Assembly (NCBI GenBank): GCA_937974175.1
Contig: CALJIG010000026.1
Coordinates: forward strand, 35,902-99,901
From: an uncultured Ignavibacteria bacterium
Lineage (GTDB): Bacteria > Bacteroidota > Ignavibacteria > Tepidaquicellales > Tepidaquicellaceae
Direction of reading: 5' to 3'
DNA length: 64,000 nucleotides
A program made the position numbers and the translations under genes. How positions within the stretch are numbered: position 1 is the stretch's first letter; each line of letters begins with the position of its first letter. Positions 23,327-32,279 of the stretch are shown here, in pieces. The notes beneath the pieces were generated by a model. It did not search any database and was not told where the DNA came from. It saw nothing but the letters and a program-made list of their open reading frames with translations.

Positions 23327-25960
23327 TTAGAGTACCTCCAAAGCTTCTTTTATTTTTTCAATCTGTACTTTAGCGTTGTTTTGTTTTTCTTTTTCTGTTT
23401 CAATAACCTGCGGAGCAGCCTTAGCTAAAAATCCTTCATTGGATAATTTCTTATCTATTGTATTATAAAACTTAGTAAGGTTCTCAAGTTCTTTTTCAAG
23501 CTTCTCTTTCTGTTTAGCTTTATCAACTAAGCCTTCAAGCGAGAGATAAATTTCGTAGTCAGGAAGGATTTTAGATGCATAGTTCCCTTCCGGCTTTGCG
23601 GCGGAATTCAGTTCATCAAGGTTGCATAAGTTCTTTATATAATTCAAGATATCACCGCTAAGCTCAGTAATAGAATCGTTAATCTTATTAATGTAAACGA
23701 TACACTTTTTTGAGTTGGGAATATTGCTTTCAGCGCGTGTATTTCTTATTCCCGTAACAAGCTCCTGCAATGATTGGAACTCATTTTCAATCTTAAGATT
23801 GATTTGCTTCTCGTCAATCTCAGGAAACGATTCAAATGAAATGCTTTTTGTCTCTTCGATATCATTGAAGATATGCCAAAGCTCTTCAGTAACTCCGGGA
23901 GTTATCGGATGAAGAATTTTCAAAATCAGTAAGTAATTTTGCTGGGCATTTTCAAAAATCTGCTTAGCATTTTCAGGTTTAAGAGTCGCTTTTATTTTTA
24001 TAAGCTCAATGTACCAGTCACAAAAATCACTCCATACAAAATTGTAAATCTGTTTGGAGTAATCGTTAAGTCTGAACGCATCAAGATTTTCATTAATCGC
24101 TTTCAGTGAAGAATGAAGACGGCTGTTAATCCATTCGTCTATGATATCAACATTGTATTCTTTACTGGCAGCTTCGTTCTCATATTTCTCAATATTCATG
24201 GCTATAAATCTGCCGGCATTCCATAGTTTTGTAATAAAGTTACGTCCGATTTCAGTCGTAGATTCTTCGTAATAAACGTCATTGCCAAGCGGAGCAAGAT
24301 ATATCAACGTAAAGCGCATAGCATCAGCGCCGTATTTATCGATAACATCAAGCGGGTCAGGCGAGTTGCCAAGAGTTTTAGACATCTTCCTTCCCTGCCC
24401 ATCGCGGACGATGGAGTTGAAGTAAACATCCTTGAACGGAATAGCATCCATGTACTCAAGTCCTGCCATTATCATGCGGGCAACCCATAAAAATATAATA
24501 TCGGCAGCAGTACCCAGGAAGTCAGTCGGGTAAAAATACTGAAGAGCCTCATTAGCTTTATCCTTCTCTTTATTATTCTCCCATCCGAAAACGGAGAACG
24601 GCCACAGCCATGAAGAGAACCATGTATCAAGAACATCGGGGTCCTGAGTCCAGTTTTTTATATCCTTAGGCGGCTCAATCTCGCAATAGATTTCATTGGT
24701 TTCATTGTGATACCAGATAGGGATTTGATGTCCCCACCAAAGCTGTCGCGAGATACACCAGTCTCGAACGTTCTGCATCCAGTGATTGTATGTCTTTACC
24801 CAGCGCTCGGGATGAAAATTGATTTGACCGTCATTAACTACTTTAAGCGCAGGCTCAGCAAGCGGCTTCATAGAAACAAACCATTGGTCGGATAGATATG
24901 GTTCAATTACTGCGCCTGACTTAGAGGCGTAGTTAACGTTATGAGTAATCTCTTCTATCTTTTCGATGAGGCCAAGCTCTTCGAGCTTGACAACGATTTT
25001 TTTACGTGCTACGAAGATGTCCATGCCTTGCCATTCGAGTCCGTGCTCGTTTAGAGTGGAGTCTTTGTTCAGTACATTAATCGCTTCAAGATTGTGTCTT
25101 TGCCCTATTTCAAAATCGTTTACATCATGGGCTGGAGTTACTTTTAATGCACCTGTACCGAATTCTTTATCAACGTATGAATCTCTTATAAGAGGTATCT
25201 CTTTATTTGCCAATGGCAGAATGACATTTACATCACCTAAGTTCTTGTATCGCTCATCATCGGGATTTACTGCAACGGCAGTATCGCCGAACATTGTTTC
25301 CGGTCGTGTAGTGGCAACAGTAACATGTTTATCAGTTCCGGCAACCTTATACTTTATGAAGTACAGCTTATCGCGTTTCTCTTTGTATTCTATTTCATCG
25401 TCACTTACAGCAGTCATTGCTTTCGGGTCCCAGTTAACAATGCGTTTACCTCTGTATATCAATCCTTTTTTATACAGGTCAACGAATACTTCGCGAACAG
25501 CTTTATTAAGACCTTCATCAAGAGTGAATCTTTCTTTTGACCAGTCAACAGATACACCTAACTTTCTTAATTGTTTTAATATGATGCCGCCGTATTTTTC
25601 TTTCCATTCCCAGCCCATTGCAACAAATGCTTCACGTCCGATATCATGCTTTGTTTTACCCTGTGACTTTAGTTCTCTTTCAAGAACATGCTGCGTAGAA
25701 ATTCCTGCATGGTCAATGCCCGGTACCCAGCATACTTCATATCCCTGCATTCTTTTTAATCGGCAGAAGATATCCTGTATAGTGTTGTTCAGCATATGTC
25801 CCATATGCAAAATGCCCGTAATATTAGGAGGAGGAATTACGACTGAATATTTTGGTTTGCCCTTTACAATTTTTGCTTCGTAAAGTCTGTTATCTTCCCA
25901 TACTTTTTGCCACTTGCTTTCAGAGGCATTAAAATCATATTTTGGTAAAAACTCTTTCAT
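23327..25960 (-). CDS. valS: Valyl-tRNA synthetase
   Basis: An 877-aa class I aminoacyl-tRNA synthetase charging tRNA-Val. It shows the HIGH-type motif Leu-His-Met-Gly-His at 51-55 after Pro-Pro-Pro-Asn-Ile-Thr-Gly, the editing (CP1) domain with Thr-Thr-Arg-Pro-Glu-Thr-Met-Phe-Gly-Asp-Thr, Asp-Val-Leu-Asp-Thr-Trp-Phe-Ser-Ser, and the KMSKS motif Lys-Met-Ser-Lys-Thr-Leu-Gly-Asn. The last ~65 residues are the valS-specific coiled coil. The gene has normal length and ends 6 bases from the frameshifted gene pair. Confidence 0.97.
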   Translation of the reverse strand: MKEFLPKYDFNASESKWQKVWEDNRLYEAKIVKGKPKYSVVIPPPNITGILHMGHMLNNTIQDIFCRLKRMQGYEVCWVPGIDHAGISTQHVLERELKSQGKTKHDIGREAFVAMGWEWKEKYGGIILKQLRKLGVSVDWSKERFTLDEGLNKAVREVFVDLYKKGLIYRGKRIVNWDPKAMTAVSDDEIEYKEKRDKLYFIKYKVAGTDKHVTVATTRPETMFGDTAVAVNPDDERYKNLGDVNVILPLANKEIPLIRDSYVDKEFGTGALKVTPAHDVNDFEIGQRHNLEAINVLNKDSTLNEHGLEWQGMDIFVARKKIVVKLEELGLIEKIEEITHNVNYASKSGAVIEPYLSDQWFVSMKPLAEPALKVVNDGQINFHPERWVKTYNHWMQNVRDWCISRQLWWGHQIPIWYHNETNEIYCEIEPPKDIKNWTQDPDVLDTWFSSWLWPFSVFGWENNKEKDKANEALQYFYPTDFLGTAADIIFLWVARMIMAGLEYMDAIPFKDVYFNSIVRDGQGRKMSKTLGNSPDPLDVIDKYGADAMRFTLIYLAPLGNDVYYEESTTEIGRNFITKLWNAGRFIAMNIEKYENEAASKEYNVDIIDEWINSRLHSSLKAINENLDAFRLNDYSKQIYNFVWSDFCDWYIELIKIKATLKPENAKQIFENAQQNYLLILKILHPITPGVTEELWHIFNDIEETKSISFESFPEIDEKQINLKIENEFQSLQELVTGIRNTRAESNIPNSKKCIVYINKINDSITELSGDILNYIKNLCNLDELNSAAKPEGNYASKILPDYEIYLSLEGLVDKAKQKEKLEKELENLTKFYNTIDKKLSNEGFLAKAAPQVIETEKEKQNNAKVQIEKIKEALEVL

Positions 25961-25975
25961 TATAAATTGACTGTA

Positions 25976-26758
25976 TTAATTTTCGGGGTTTGGTTTGTTC
26001 TTTGTAATAATTTCATAGGCAAGCTCGAGATAGGCTTCAGCGCCTTCAGATTTTAATCTGTACAAACATAATGGCTTCCCATAGAAAGTAGATTCGTTCA
26101 GTAAAGTTGAGTTTGGTATAACTGTATTGAGTAAGTAATTTTTATATTTAAGTTTCAACTCACGCTCAGAAATTTTTGTAACCTTGGAATCTTTTTCATA
26201 CATCGTTAAAACAATTCCTTCGATGTTAAGATGCGGATTTGAAACTTCTCTGAACCATGTAACAAAGCTGAACATTCTGTCAACGGAGTCCAATGAAAAG
26301 TGTGCACATTTAACCGGCATAAGAACAGAGTTAGATGCAATGAGAGCACTGTTAGTAATTCCTTTTAACACGGGAGGACAATCGAAAATTATGTAATCGT
26401 AATTAGCTGCGACTTCCTTCAAAGAATTTTTGATAAGAAGCTTATTGGTATCAGAGTTAGCATTAAATTTTTCATACATCTGAATTGTATAAATATTGGA
26501 TGGCACAAAATCCAGATAAGCAATATCGGTTTTATGTATCACGCTTTTTAAGGAGCGGGAGAAATTGAAAATTTCAAAAAGTCCGCCTTTGATATTTTCA
26601 GGAGTATAACCTAAAGCAATTGCAGAGCCGCCGAAAGGGTCAACATCAATAAGTAATGTTCTCTTCTCTGCTAATGCAAGAGAAGCAGCAAGATTAACGG
26701 CAGTGGTTGTTTTGCCTACTCCGCCTTTAGGAATACATATTGAAATTACTTTTGTCAT
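25976..26758 (-). CDS. ParA/MinD-family ATPase
   Basis: A 260-aa deviant Walker-A ATPase: Lys11-Gly-Gly-Val-Gly-Lys-Thr-Thr, then Asp-Val-Asp-Pro-Phe-Gly-Gly, and a switch region Asp-Cys-Pro-Pro. These proteins dimerise with ATP on DNA or membrane and position chromosomes, plasmids or protein complexes. No parB or parS-like neighbour is visible: it sits between valS and the FAH gene. It may be a chromosomal Soj-like copy or a cargo-positioning ParA, which cannot be decided here. Confidence 0.88.
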   Translation of the reverse strand: MTKVISICIPKGGVGKTTTAVNLAASLALAEKRTLLIDVDPFGGSAIALGYTPENIKGGLFEIFNFSRSLKSVIHKTDIAYLDFVPSNIYTIQMYEKFNANSDTNKLLIKNSLKEVAANYDYIIFDCPPVLKGITNSALIASNSVLMPVKCAHFSLDSVDRMFSFVTWFREVSNPHLNIEGIVLTMYEKDSKVTKISERELKLKYKNYLLNTVIPNSTLLNESTFYGKPLCLYRLKSEGAEAYLELAYEIITKNKPNPEN

Positions 26759-26795
26759 TCTGAATCTTTTATGCTGAATCCGTTATTTATATCTT

Positions 26796-27470
26796 TTATG
26801 CTACTTCAATATTCAGTTCAATTAAATCTTCAAGCTTTGCATGAAGTTTATCTCCGGGATGTAAAGTAGATATTCCGCTTGGAGTTCCTGTGAATATCAA
26901 ATCCCCTTCCACAAGTTTAAAAATATGTGAAAGGTACTTTATTATATTATAGATGTTAAAAATCATTAATGATGTATTGCCTGTTTGGATCTTAGTACCG
27001 TTTTTCTCCAATGTAAAATTAACATCTAGAGGATTTTGAATCTTATCTTTTGTAATAATATCTGAAACAGCGCATGAAGAATAAAATCCTTTTGCAGTTG
27101 TCCATGGAAGTCCTTTAGATTTTTCATAAGCCTGAATATCTCTTAATGTTAAATCTAAACCGATTGCATATCCCATGATATGTTCATTTGCGTTTTCTTC
27201 ACTGACTTGGTAAGTATCTTTACCAATGACTATTACCATTTCAACTTCATTCTGTAAGTCGTTTGATATTTTTTTGCCGTTCAATTCCGGAATACCGACT
27301 TTTCCATTATTTGTAATTATGGAAGTATTCGGCTTCAGAAACACTACCGGCTCTTTCGGAATTTCAGGATTTGCAAATTCATGGATATGGTCAACGTAAT
27401 TTTTACCTATGCAAAAAATATTGTTAACTCTTACTTTCTCTTGTGAATCTTTTATGTTAAGCTCAATCAT
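26796..27470 (-). CDS. Fumarylacetoacetate hydrolase (FAH) family protein
   Basis: A 224-aa FAH-fold metal enzyme, with Ile-Gly-Lys-Asn-Tyr near the N-terminus, Val-Phe-Leu-Lys-Pro and the C-terminal Gly-Asp-Leu-Ile-Phe-Thr-Gly-Thr-Pro-Ser-Gly-Ile. These are signatures of single-domain family members such as acylpyruvases or oxaloacetate decarboxylase-like FAHD1. Glu-Val-Glu and Asp-Leu-Thr-Leu-Arg-Asp supply metal ligands. It starts directly after the pyrC stop codon, so the pair is translationally coupled. Substrate is not readable. Confidence 0.88.
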   Translation of the reverse strand: MIELNIKDSQEKVRVNNIFCIGKNYVDHIHEFANPEIPKEPVVFLKPNTSIITNNGKVGIPELNGKKISNDLQNEVEMVIVIGKDTYQVSEENANEHIMGYAIGLDLTLRDIQAYEKSKGLPWTTAKGFYSSCAVSDIITKDKIQNPLDVNFTLEKNGTKIQTGNTSLMIFNIYNIIKYLSHIFKLVEGDLIFTGTPSGISTLHPGDKLHAKLEDLIELNIEVA

Positions 27471-28748
27471 TTATAGGTCAGTGAAATGTATTTTAGAATT
27501 ATTGATTACAGCTACAGGTTTACACAACAAATCATATCCATTGAACGGAGTGTTTTTTGATTTTGACTTAAACTTATTTACATCAACTTTCCATTTTTTA
27601 TTCGTATCTAAAAATGTAAGATTTGCTTTTTCACCTACTTTAATCCTTGGCTGCTTTAAATTCAAAAGCTTTCTTGGATTTATAGACATCAGTTCTATCA
27701 TCTTTTCAAATGATATTACTTTTTTCTTAACTAAAAAAGTATAAGTCAAACCTATTGCTGTCTCAAGTCCGACAATCCCAAACGGAGCTTTATTCAATCC
27801 TTTGGATTTTTCTTCTTTTGTATGAGGTGCATGGTCAGTACAAATAACATCTACCGTTCCGTCTTTTATTCCTTCTAGAATTTGCTCAACATCTTTTTTA
27901 GTTCTAAGAGGCGGATTCATTTTTGCATTAGTACCGTGTTTGATCAAAGCAGTTTCATCCAATATAAAATGATGCGGACACGCTTCACCTGTAACATTTA
28001 TGCTTTTCTTTTTAGCATTCCTAACCATATCAATACTTCTGCCGCATGAAATATGCTGTATATGGTAATGTGCGTTCTTTACAAATTCTGTAATCAATAT
28101 ATCACGTTCGACAATCATCGTCTCACTTATTTCCGGTATGCCTTTTACTTTTAGTTTCTTTGAAACAACTCCCTCATTCATTACGCCGTGATTGGAAAGA
28201 TCCATATCTTCTGCATGCTGAACAATCATGCAGTTAACTTTTCCTGCTTCCTCTAAAGCCATTCTCATCAAGTAAGGATTGTAAACCGGACTGCCATCAT
28301 CAGTAAATGCAACTGCACCGTTTTTTTTAAGCGTTGCAAGATTGTTTAATTCCTTACCTTCTCTGTTTTTAGTAACGCATGCAGAAATAGTAATATCAAG
28401 AAGTGAGTTCTTGTTGTACTTTAATAAGTCTTTTATTATTTTAGGATTATCTATGGGCGGATTTGTATTAGGCATTATCATTACGCCGGTAAATCCTCCG
28501 TTCATTGCGCTTTGCGAACCTGTAAGCATATCTTCTTTATGCGTCTGTCCAGGCTCTCTGAAATGAACGTGCATATCAAAAAATCCCGGAACACATGTCA
28601 GTCCATCAAAATCAAATTCAACAACATTTTTCTTTGATGAAGCTTTGCCGATTTTTTCAAATACTCCATTGGTAATAACTAAATCAGTTTGACGTTTGAT
28701 TTTATCTAAAGGCGAGTTAACAAAAATATTTTTGATAACTATTCTCAA
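27471..28748 (-). CDS. pyrC: Dihydroorotase
   Basis: A 425-aa amidohydrolase of pyrimidine synthesis that cyclises carbamoyl-aspartate to dihydroorotate. It has the zinc motif Asp-Met-His-Val-His-Phe-Arg-Glu-Pro-Gly-Gln, later His residues in His-Ile-Gln-His-Ile-Ser and Cys-Pro-His-His-Phe, and Cys-Thr-Asp-His-Ala-Pro-His near the end. This pattern is the class I multifunctional-type PyrC. The start is TTG, directly after the TAA of the mlaE gene (TAATTG); no ATG is available before the active site. No other pyr genes are nearby. Confidence 0.93.
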   Translation of the reverse strand: MRIVIKNIFVNSPLDKIKRQTDLVITNGVFEKIGKASSKKNVVEFDFDGLTCVPGFFDMHVHFREPGQTHKEDMLTGSQSAMNGGFTGVMIMPNTNPPIDNPKIIKDLLKYNKNSLLDITISACVTKNREGKELNNLATLKKNGAVAFTDDGSPVYNPYLMRMALEEAGKVNCMIVQHAEDMDLSNHGVMNEGVVSKKLKVKGIPEISETMIVERDILITEFVKNAHYHIQHISCGRSIDMVRNAKKKSINVTGEACPHHFILDETALIKHGTNAKMNPPLRTKKDVEQILEGIKDGTVDVICTDHAPHTKEEKSKGLNKAPFGIVGLETAIGLTYTFLVKKKVISFEKMIELMSINPRKLLNLKQPRIKVGEKANLTFLDTNKKWKVDVNKFKSKSKNTPFNGYDLLCKPVAVINNSKIHFTDL

Positions 28749-29516
28749 TTAACCGGCTCCTAGTAAAAAATTCCATAAAACATAATCCATAATAAGAATC
28801 ATTGCTGCGCAGATAACGAATGAACGAATTGTAGTATTACCGACACCTTCGGCACCGCCTTGAGTCTGGAAGCCGATAAAAACTCCGATTGAAGAAATCG
28901 TTACTCCAAAAAATAATGATTTTATAATCGATGTATATATATCTTTATATTCAAGTTCACCGCGGAAACCGTTCATAAAAGCTGCCGATGAAACATCAAG
29001 AAAAAGTGTAGCAACCAGATATGAACCTAGAATAGCAATGGCGCTTGCATATATAACAAGTACGGGAAGCATTAAAGTAACTGCAATCATTCTGGGTGCT
29101 GCCAGGTATCTTACAGGACTTATAGCCATTGCTTCAAGCGCATCAATCTGCTCTGTAACTTTCATAGTACCAAGTTCCGCAGATATAGATGCGCCGATTC
29201 TTCCTGCTAAAACTAAAGCTGCAAGCACCGGACCAAGTTCTACTATAATTGCTTTCGAGGTTGCCGAACCAAGATAGCTTAGAGGAATTAATCCTTTGAT
29301 CTGATAGGCTGCCTGAAAGCAAGACACCGCTCCCGTAAAAATACCTATGATAGACATAAGAACAAGTGAGTTAACACCGACGTGAACCATCTGGTCAAGG
29401 ATAAGTTTTCTATCCAGAAAAACTCTTCGGAGATTTAAAAATACACCGAAACACATTTTATAATATTCACCAAGTGAATCAAAGAACGACAGCATTTTTT
29501 CAATAAATCTGTTCAA
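28749..29516 (-). CDS. mlaE: MlaE-family ABC transporter permease
   Basis: A 255-aa YrbE/MlaE permease with five or six membrane segments and the family motifs Glu-Leu-Gly-Pro-Val-Leu-Ala-Ala-Leu, Gly-Arg-Ile-Gly-Ala-Ser and Gly-Thr-Met-Lys-Val-Thr-Glu-Gln-Ile-Asp-Ala-Leu. It moves phospholipids between the membranes for outer-membrane asymmetry. Here the ATPase (mlaF) and MCE-domain (mlaD) genes do not flank it, unlike the usual operon. It starts TTG immediately after the stop of the CBS gene; an ATG seven codons in is an alternative. Confidence 0.9.
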   Translation of the reverse strand: MNRFIEKMLSFFDSLGEYYKMCFGVFLNLRRVFLDRKLILDQMVHVGVNSLVLMSIIGIFTGAVSCFQAAYQIKGLIPLSYLGSATSKAIIVELGPVLAALVLAGRIGASISAELGTMKVTEQIDALEAMAISPVRYLAAPRMIAVTLMLPVLVIYASAIAILGSYLVATLFLDVSSAAFMNGFRGELEYKDIYTSIIKSLFFGVTISSIGVFIGFQTQGGAEGVGNTTIRSFVICAAMILIMDYVLWNFLLGAG

Positions 29517-30833
29517 TTACGAAACTGCTCCTAACTTTTGAATTTTAATTTGTAACAACTTATTTCCGGCTTTTTTTGTAACCGTCATGGAAATTCCTTT
29601 ATAATCTATTCTCTCATAAATTTCAGGGATGTGCCCTGTAACCTGCTGAAGAAATCCGCTTAATGTCTGATATTCTTCATCATCAACGGGAATATCTGCA
29701 TTAAATTTATTGTTGAACTCATCTATAGGTATGTTCGGGTTTACTAAGTAAACACCTTTCTTACCGACTTCAATTGCTTTGTTTTCTACATCATATTCAT
29801 CTTCAATCTCTCCGACTATTTCTTCAATAATATCTTCAAGTGTTGCAAGTCCTTCTACTCCCCCGTGTTCATTTACAACAATAACTAAGTGAATGCGCTT
29901 GCGCTGCATTTCTTTTAAGAGTTCGCCTATATGCTTTGTCTCAGGGACAAAATTTGCAGGTCTTAGTATATCCTGTAATACAATAACATCTTTGTGTTCA
30001 GCTGCGCTGATGATATCCTTTGAATAAATAATCCCTATGATATTATCGACAGATTCATTATAAACGGGAATTCTTGAATAACCTTCTTCTATTACCTTAT
30101 GAATAATTGTATCACGGCTATCATTGATATCTATAGCAAACATATTATTGCGCGGGACCATAATTTCATCTATCGTCTTATCGTTGAAATCAAAAATCTT
30201 TTCGATAAGCTGATGTTCAGTAGAATCAATTACTCCTGTGCTTCTTCCCTCTTTTATAATCTGACGAATCTCTTCTTCGGAGTGTGCCATCTCATCTTTT
30301 GATGCTGGTGTAATTCCGAAAATCCTTAACGTTAAATCCGCACCTTTATTTAAGAGCCAGATGAACGGTCTGAAAACATTATAGAATATCTGAAGTGGCA
30401 GTGAGAACCATAACGTAATCTTTAGGGGATACTTTATCGCAATTGTTTTAGGAGCAATCTCTCCAATTGTCACTGTAAAAAATGTAATAATTAGAAGTCC
30501 GAGAATAATTGCAAGAGTATGACTTAAAGGGTCATGAATACCTAAAAAAATAAATGCTGGATACAATATTCTTGTAAACACATCTTCTCCTAACCAACCT
30601 AAAGCAAGATTAACAATAGTAATACCCAACTGAGTGGCAGAGATATATGAGTTTATATCCTCAATAATTTTTTTTGAAAGCTTAGCCTGTTTATTGCCTT
30701 TATTTATTATTGCATCAAGTTCAGTTGAACGTACTCTAACCAAAGCAAACTCAGCAGCAACAAAAAGAGCATTTACAATTATAAGTAATGCTATTAAAAA
30801 AATATCAAAAAATCCGGATTGGAATGATTCCAT
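29517..30833 (-). CDS. CNNM/CorC-type (HlyC) membrane protein with CBS domains
   Basis: A 438-aa member of the hemolysin-C/CNNM family. A DUF21 membrane domain with four hydrophobic segments spans about 1-190. A paired CBS domain follows at about 205-330 (Glu-Ile-Met-Val-Pro-Arg, Gly-Tyr-Ser-Arg-Ile-Pro-Val, Glu-His-Gly-Gly-Val-Glu-Gly), then a C-terminal CorC_HlyC domain. These proteins affect magnesium or divalent-cation handling. It starts the operon that runs through mlaE, pyrC and FAH. The name hemolysin is historical and does not imply toxin activity. Confidence 0.9.
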   Translation of the reverse strand: MESFQSGFFDIFLIALLIIVNALFVAAEFALVRVRSTELDAIINKGNKQAKLSKKIIEDINSYISATQLGITIVNLALGWLGEDVFTRILYPAFIFLGIHDPLSHTLAIILGLLIITFFTVTIGEIAPKTIAIKYPLKITLWFSLPLQIFYNVFRPFIWLLNKGADLTLRIFGITPASKDEMAHSEEEIRQIIKEGRSTGVIDSTEHQLIEKIFDFNDKTIDEIMVPRNNMFAIDINDSRDTIIHKVIEEGYSRIPVYNESVDNIIGIIYSKDIISAAEHKDVIVLQDILRPANFVPETKHIGELLKEMQRKRIHLVIVVNEHGGVEGLATLEDIIEEIVGEIEDEYDVENKAIEVGKKGVYLVNPNIPIDEFNNKFNADIPVDDEEYQTLSGFLQQVTGHIPEIYERIDYKGISMTVTKKAGNKLLQIKIQKLGAVS

Positions 30834-30911
30834 AAGTTAAAATAAAATACTCAAAATCGCCTCTATCTTCAATTTACTAAGAAATAGGTTTATTTTTAAA
30901 TTTGCAGTTAT

Positions 30912-30947
30912 AAAAAAATCCCCATCCAATTTCTTGAATGGGGATTT
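30912..30947 (-). terminator. Rho-independent terminator of the ssb transcript
   Basis: On the minus strand AAATCCCCATTC pairs with GATGGGGATTT and runs into seven T. It lies 24 bases beyond the ssb stop. Confidence 0.88.
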
Positions 30948-30970
30948 CAAAATTGTAGCGCTGTTATTAA

Positions 30971-31393
30971 TTAAAATGGTAAATCACTGTCATCTGTTTG
31001 GCTTGAAGAAGAATTATCAGAAGATGCCGGGCTGCCTGAAGAGCCTGAGCCGCCGCCTTCTCCTTTCGTATCGAGCATTTGCATATCGCTCATTATTATC
31101 TTAGTAGAGAATCTTTTAATTCCATCTTTTTCATATTCATCATACTGCAAACGTCCTTCGCAGTATATCTTAGAGCCTTTTTTCAGATACTTTGAACAAA
31201 TTTCAGCAAGCTTGCTCCATGCGCTGATGTTATGCCATTCAACTCTTTTTACAAGATTTCCGTCTTCGCCGTTATAATCATTGTTTGTTGCAATTGTGAA
31301 AGAACAAACAGCTGTGCCTTTAGGGGTGTAACGCAGGTCCGGGTCTTTTCCGAGACGGCCAATTAACATAACTTTATTAATGTCTCTTGCCAT
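30971..31393 (-). CDS. ssb: Single-stranded DNA-binding protein
   Basis: A 140-aa SSB that coats single-stranded DNA as a tetramer. It has an N-terminal OB-fold (Asn-Lys-Val-Met-Leu-Ile-Gly-Arg-Leu-Gly, Asp-Pro-Asp-Leu-Arg-Tyr, Trp-His-Asn-Ile), a Gly/Ser-rich flexible linker, and the conserved acidic tip Asp-Asp-Ser-Asp-Leu-Pro-Phe that recruits RecO and other partners. recO is in the same window at 5368. It is the last gene of a long minus-strand run and has its own terminator. Confidence 0.96.
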   Translation of the reverse strand: MARDINKVMLIGRLGKDPDLRYTPKGTAVCSFTIATNNDYNGEDGNLVKRVEWHNISAWSKLAEICSKYLKKGSKIYCEGRLQYDEYEKDGIKRFSTKIIMSDMQMLDTKGEGGGSGSSGSPASSDNSSSSQTDDSDLPF

Positions 31394-31405
31394 AGATGAA
31401 TTAAT

Positions 31406-32278
31406 TTAATTTTTAGTTATTAACTTCCAATAACTTAACTTATTTTTTTCTAATATTAAATACTTTTCTTCGTTCAAAACTACGAAATCCGTAAAATCTG
31501 AGATTGTTTTATACTCCATTAAATCATAATAATCATCGAATGTATTCTTCTCAATATTGTATGAATAAATTTTATTTTTTGTAAGCAAATACAAATTATT
31601 ATTGTAGACCGATATCGAATAAATTGTATCTATCTTTATCTTCTTCATAAAAGAACCGAAGTTATCAAATTTCAAAACAGCATTCTGACCGACGTCATGA
31701 ATAAAGATAAAGTTGTTTTTATCCTTTACCATCTTTTTACCTTCTGCAATTCTGCCGTTTGAATTCTGATACTCACCGAATGAATTAACGGGATTCAAGC
31801 CATCCTTAAAAATCACTACTCTGTTATTATCCTTATCGAATACATACATATCATTTGAGTTCATCAATATAGATGATATAGGAGTATTAAACTGATACTG
31901 GGGAAGAAACGTCGTGAGATTTGTTACAAGCGATGAAATATAATTCAGGTTTCTATCGAAGCGCTCTATTCTGTTATTTTTACCATCGCATATAAAAATA
32001 TCAAGTCCGGTAGAAGCATCAATGCTTGTAGGAGTATCAAATAAACCTTCGCTCCAACCCTGCTTGCCGTTTCGCTTTACCTCAACTAGATTTTCATTGA
32101 GCTTTATTACCTGATTTGCTTTATTATCTAATATATAAATCTGACCTAAGTTATCGGGAGATATTGAAACTGCATTCTGAAATCCTTTTACTTCATACTG
32201 CTTTATAAGCACTCCACCCTGCCCTGCAGGTGCAAAAGATAAGTAAGAAAGAATATTTAGAAGCAGTAAAAAAATCAT
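31406..32278 (-). CDS. Exported NHL-type beta-propeller protein
   Basis: A 290-aa protein with an N-terminal hydrophobic signal (about 1-16). The rest shows NHL-like propeller repeats: Ile-Tyr-Ile-Leu-Asp, Ile-Phe-Ile-Cys-Asp-Gly-Lys-Asn-Asn-Arg-Ile, Met-Tyr-Val-Phe-Asp-Lys-Asp-Asn-Asn-Arg-Val. It has no T9SS tail or lipobox. It is one base from the barrel gene at 32280 and 12 bases from ssb. It may be a periplasmic or surface interaction scaffold; no enzyme motif is visible. Confidence 0.78.
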   Translation of the reverse strand: MIFLLLLNILSYLSFAPAGQGGVLIKQYEVKGFQNAVSISPDNLGQIYILDNKANQVIKLNENLVEVKRNGKQGWSEGLFDTPTSIDASTGLDIFICDGKNNRIERFDRNLNYISSLVTNLTTFLPQYQFNTPISSILMNSNDMYVFDKDNNRVVIFKDGLNPVNSFGEYQNSNGRIAEGKKMVKDKNNFIFIHDVGQNAVLKFDNFGSFMKKIKIDTIYSISVYNNNLYLLTKNKIYSYNIEKNTFDDYYDLMEYKTISDFTDFVVLNEEKYLILEKNKLSYWKLITKN

Positions 32279-32279
32279 T

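Noticed and set aside
24966..25883. 305-codon ORF on the plus strand opposite valS
   Set aside because: It lies wholly antisense to strongly supported valS coding; composition is typical of a complementary frame, and no domain or start signal is seen.
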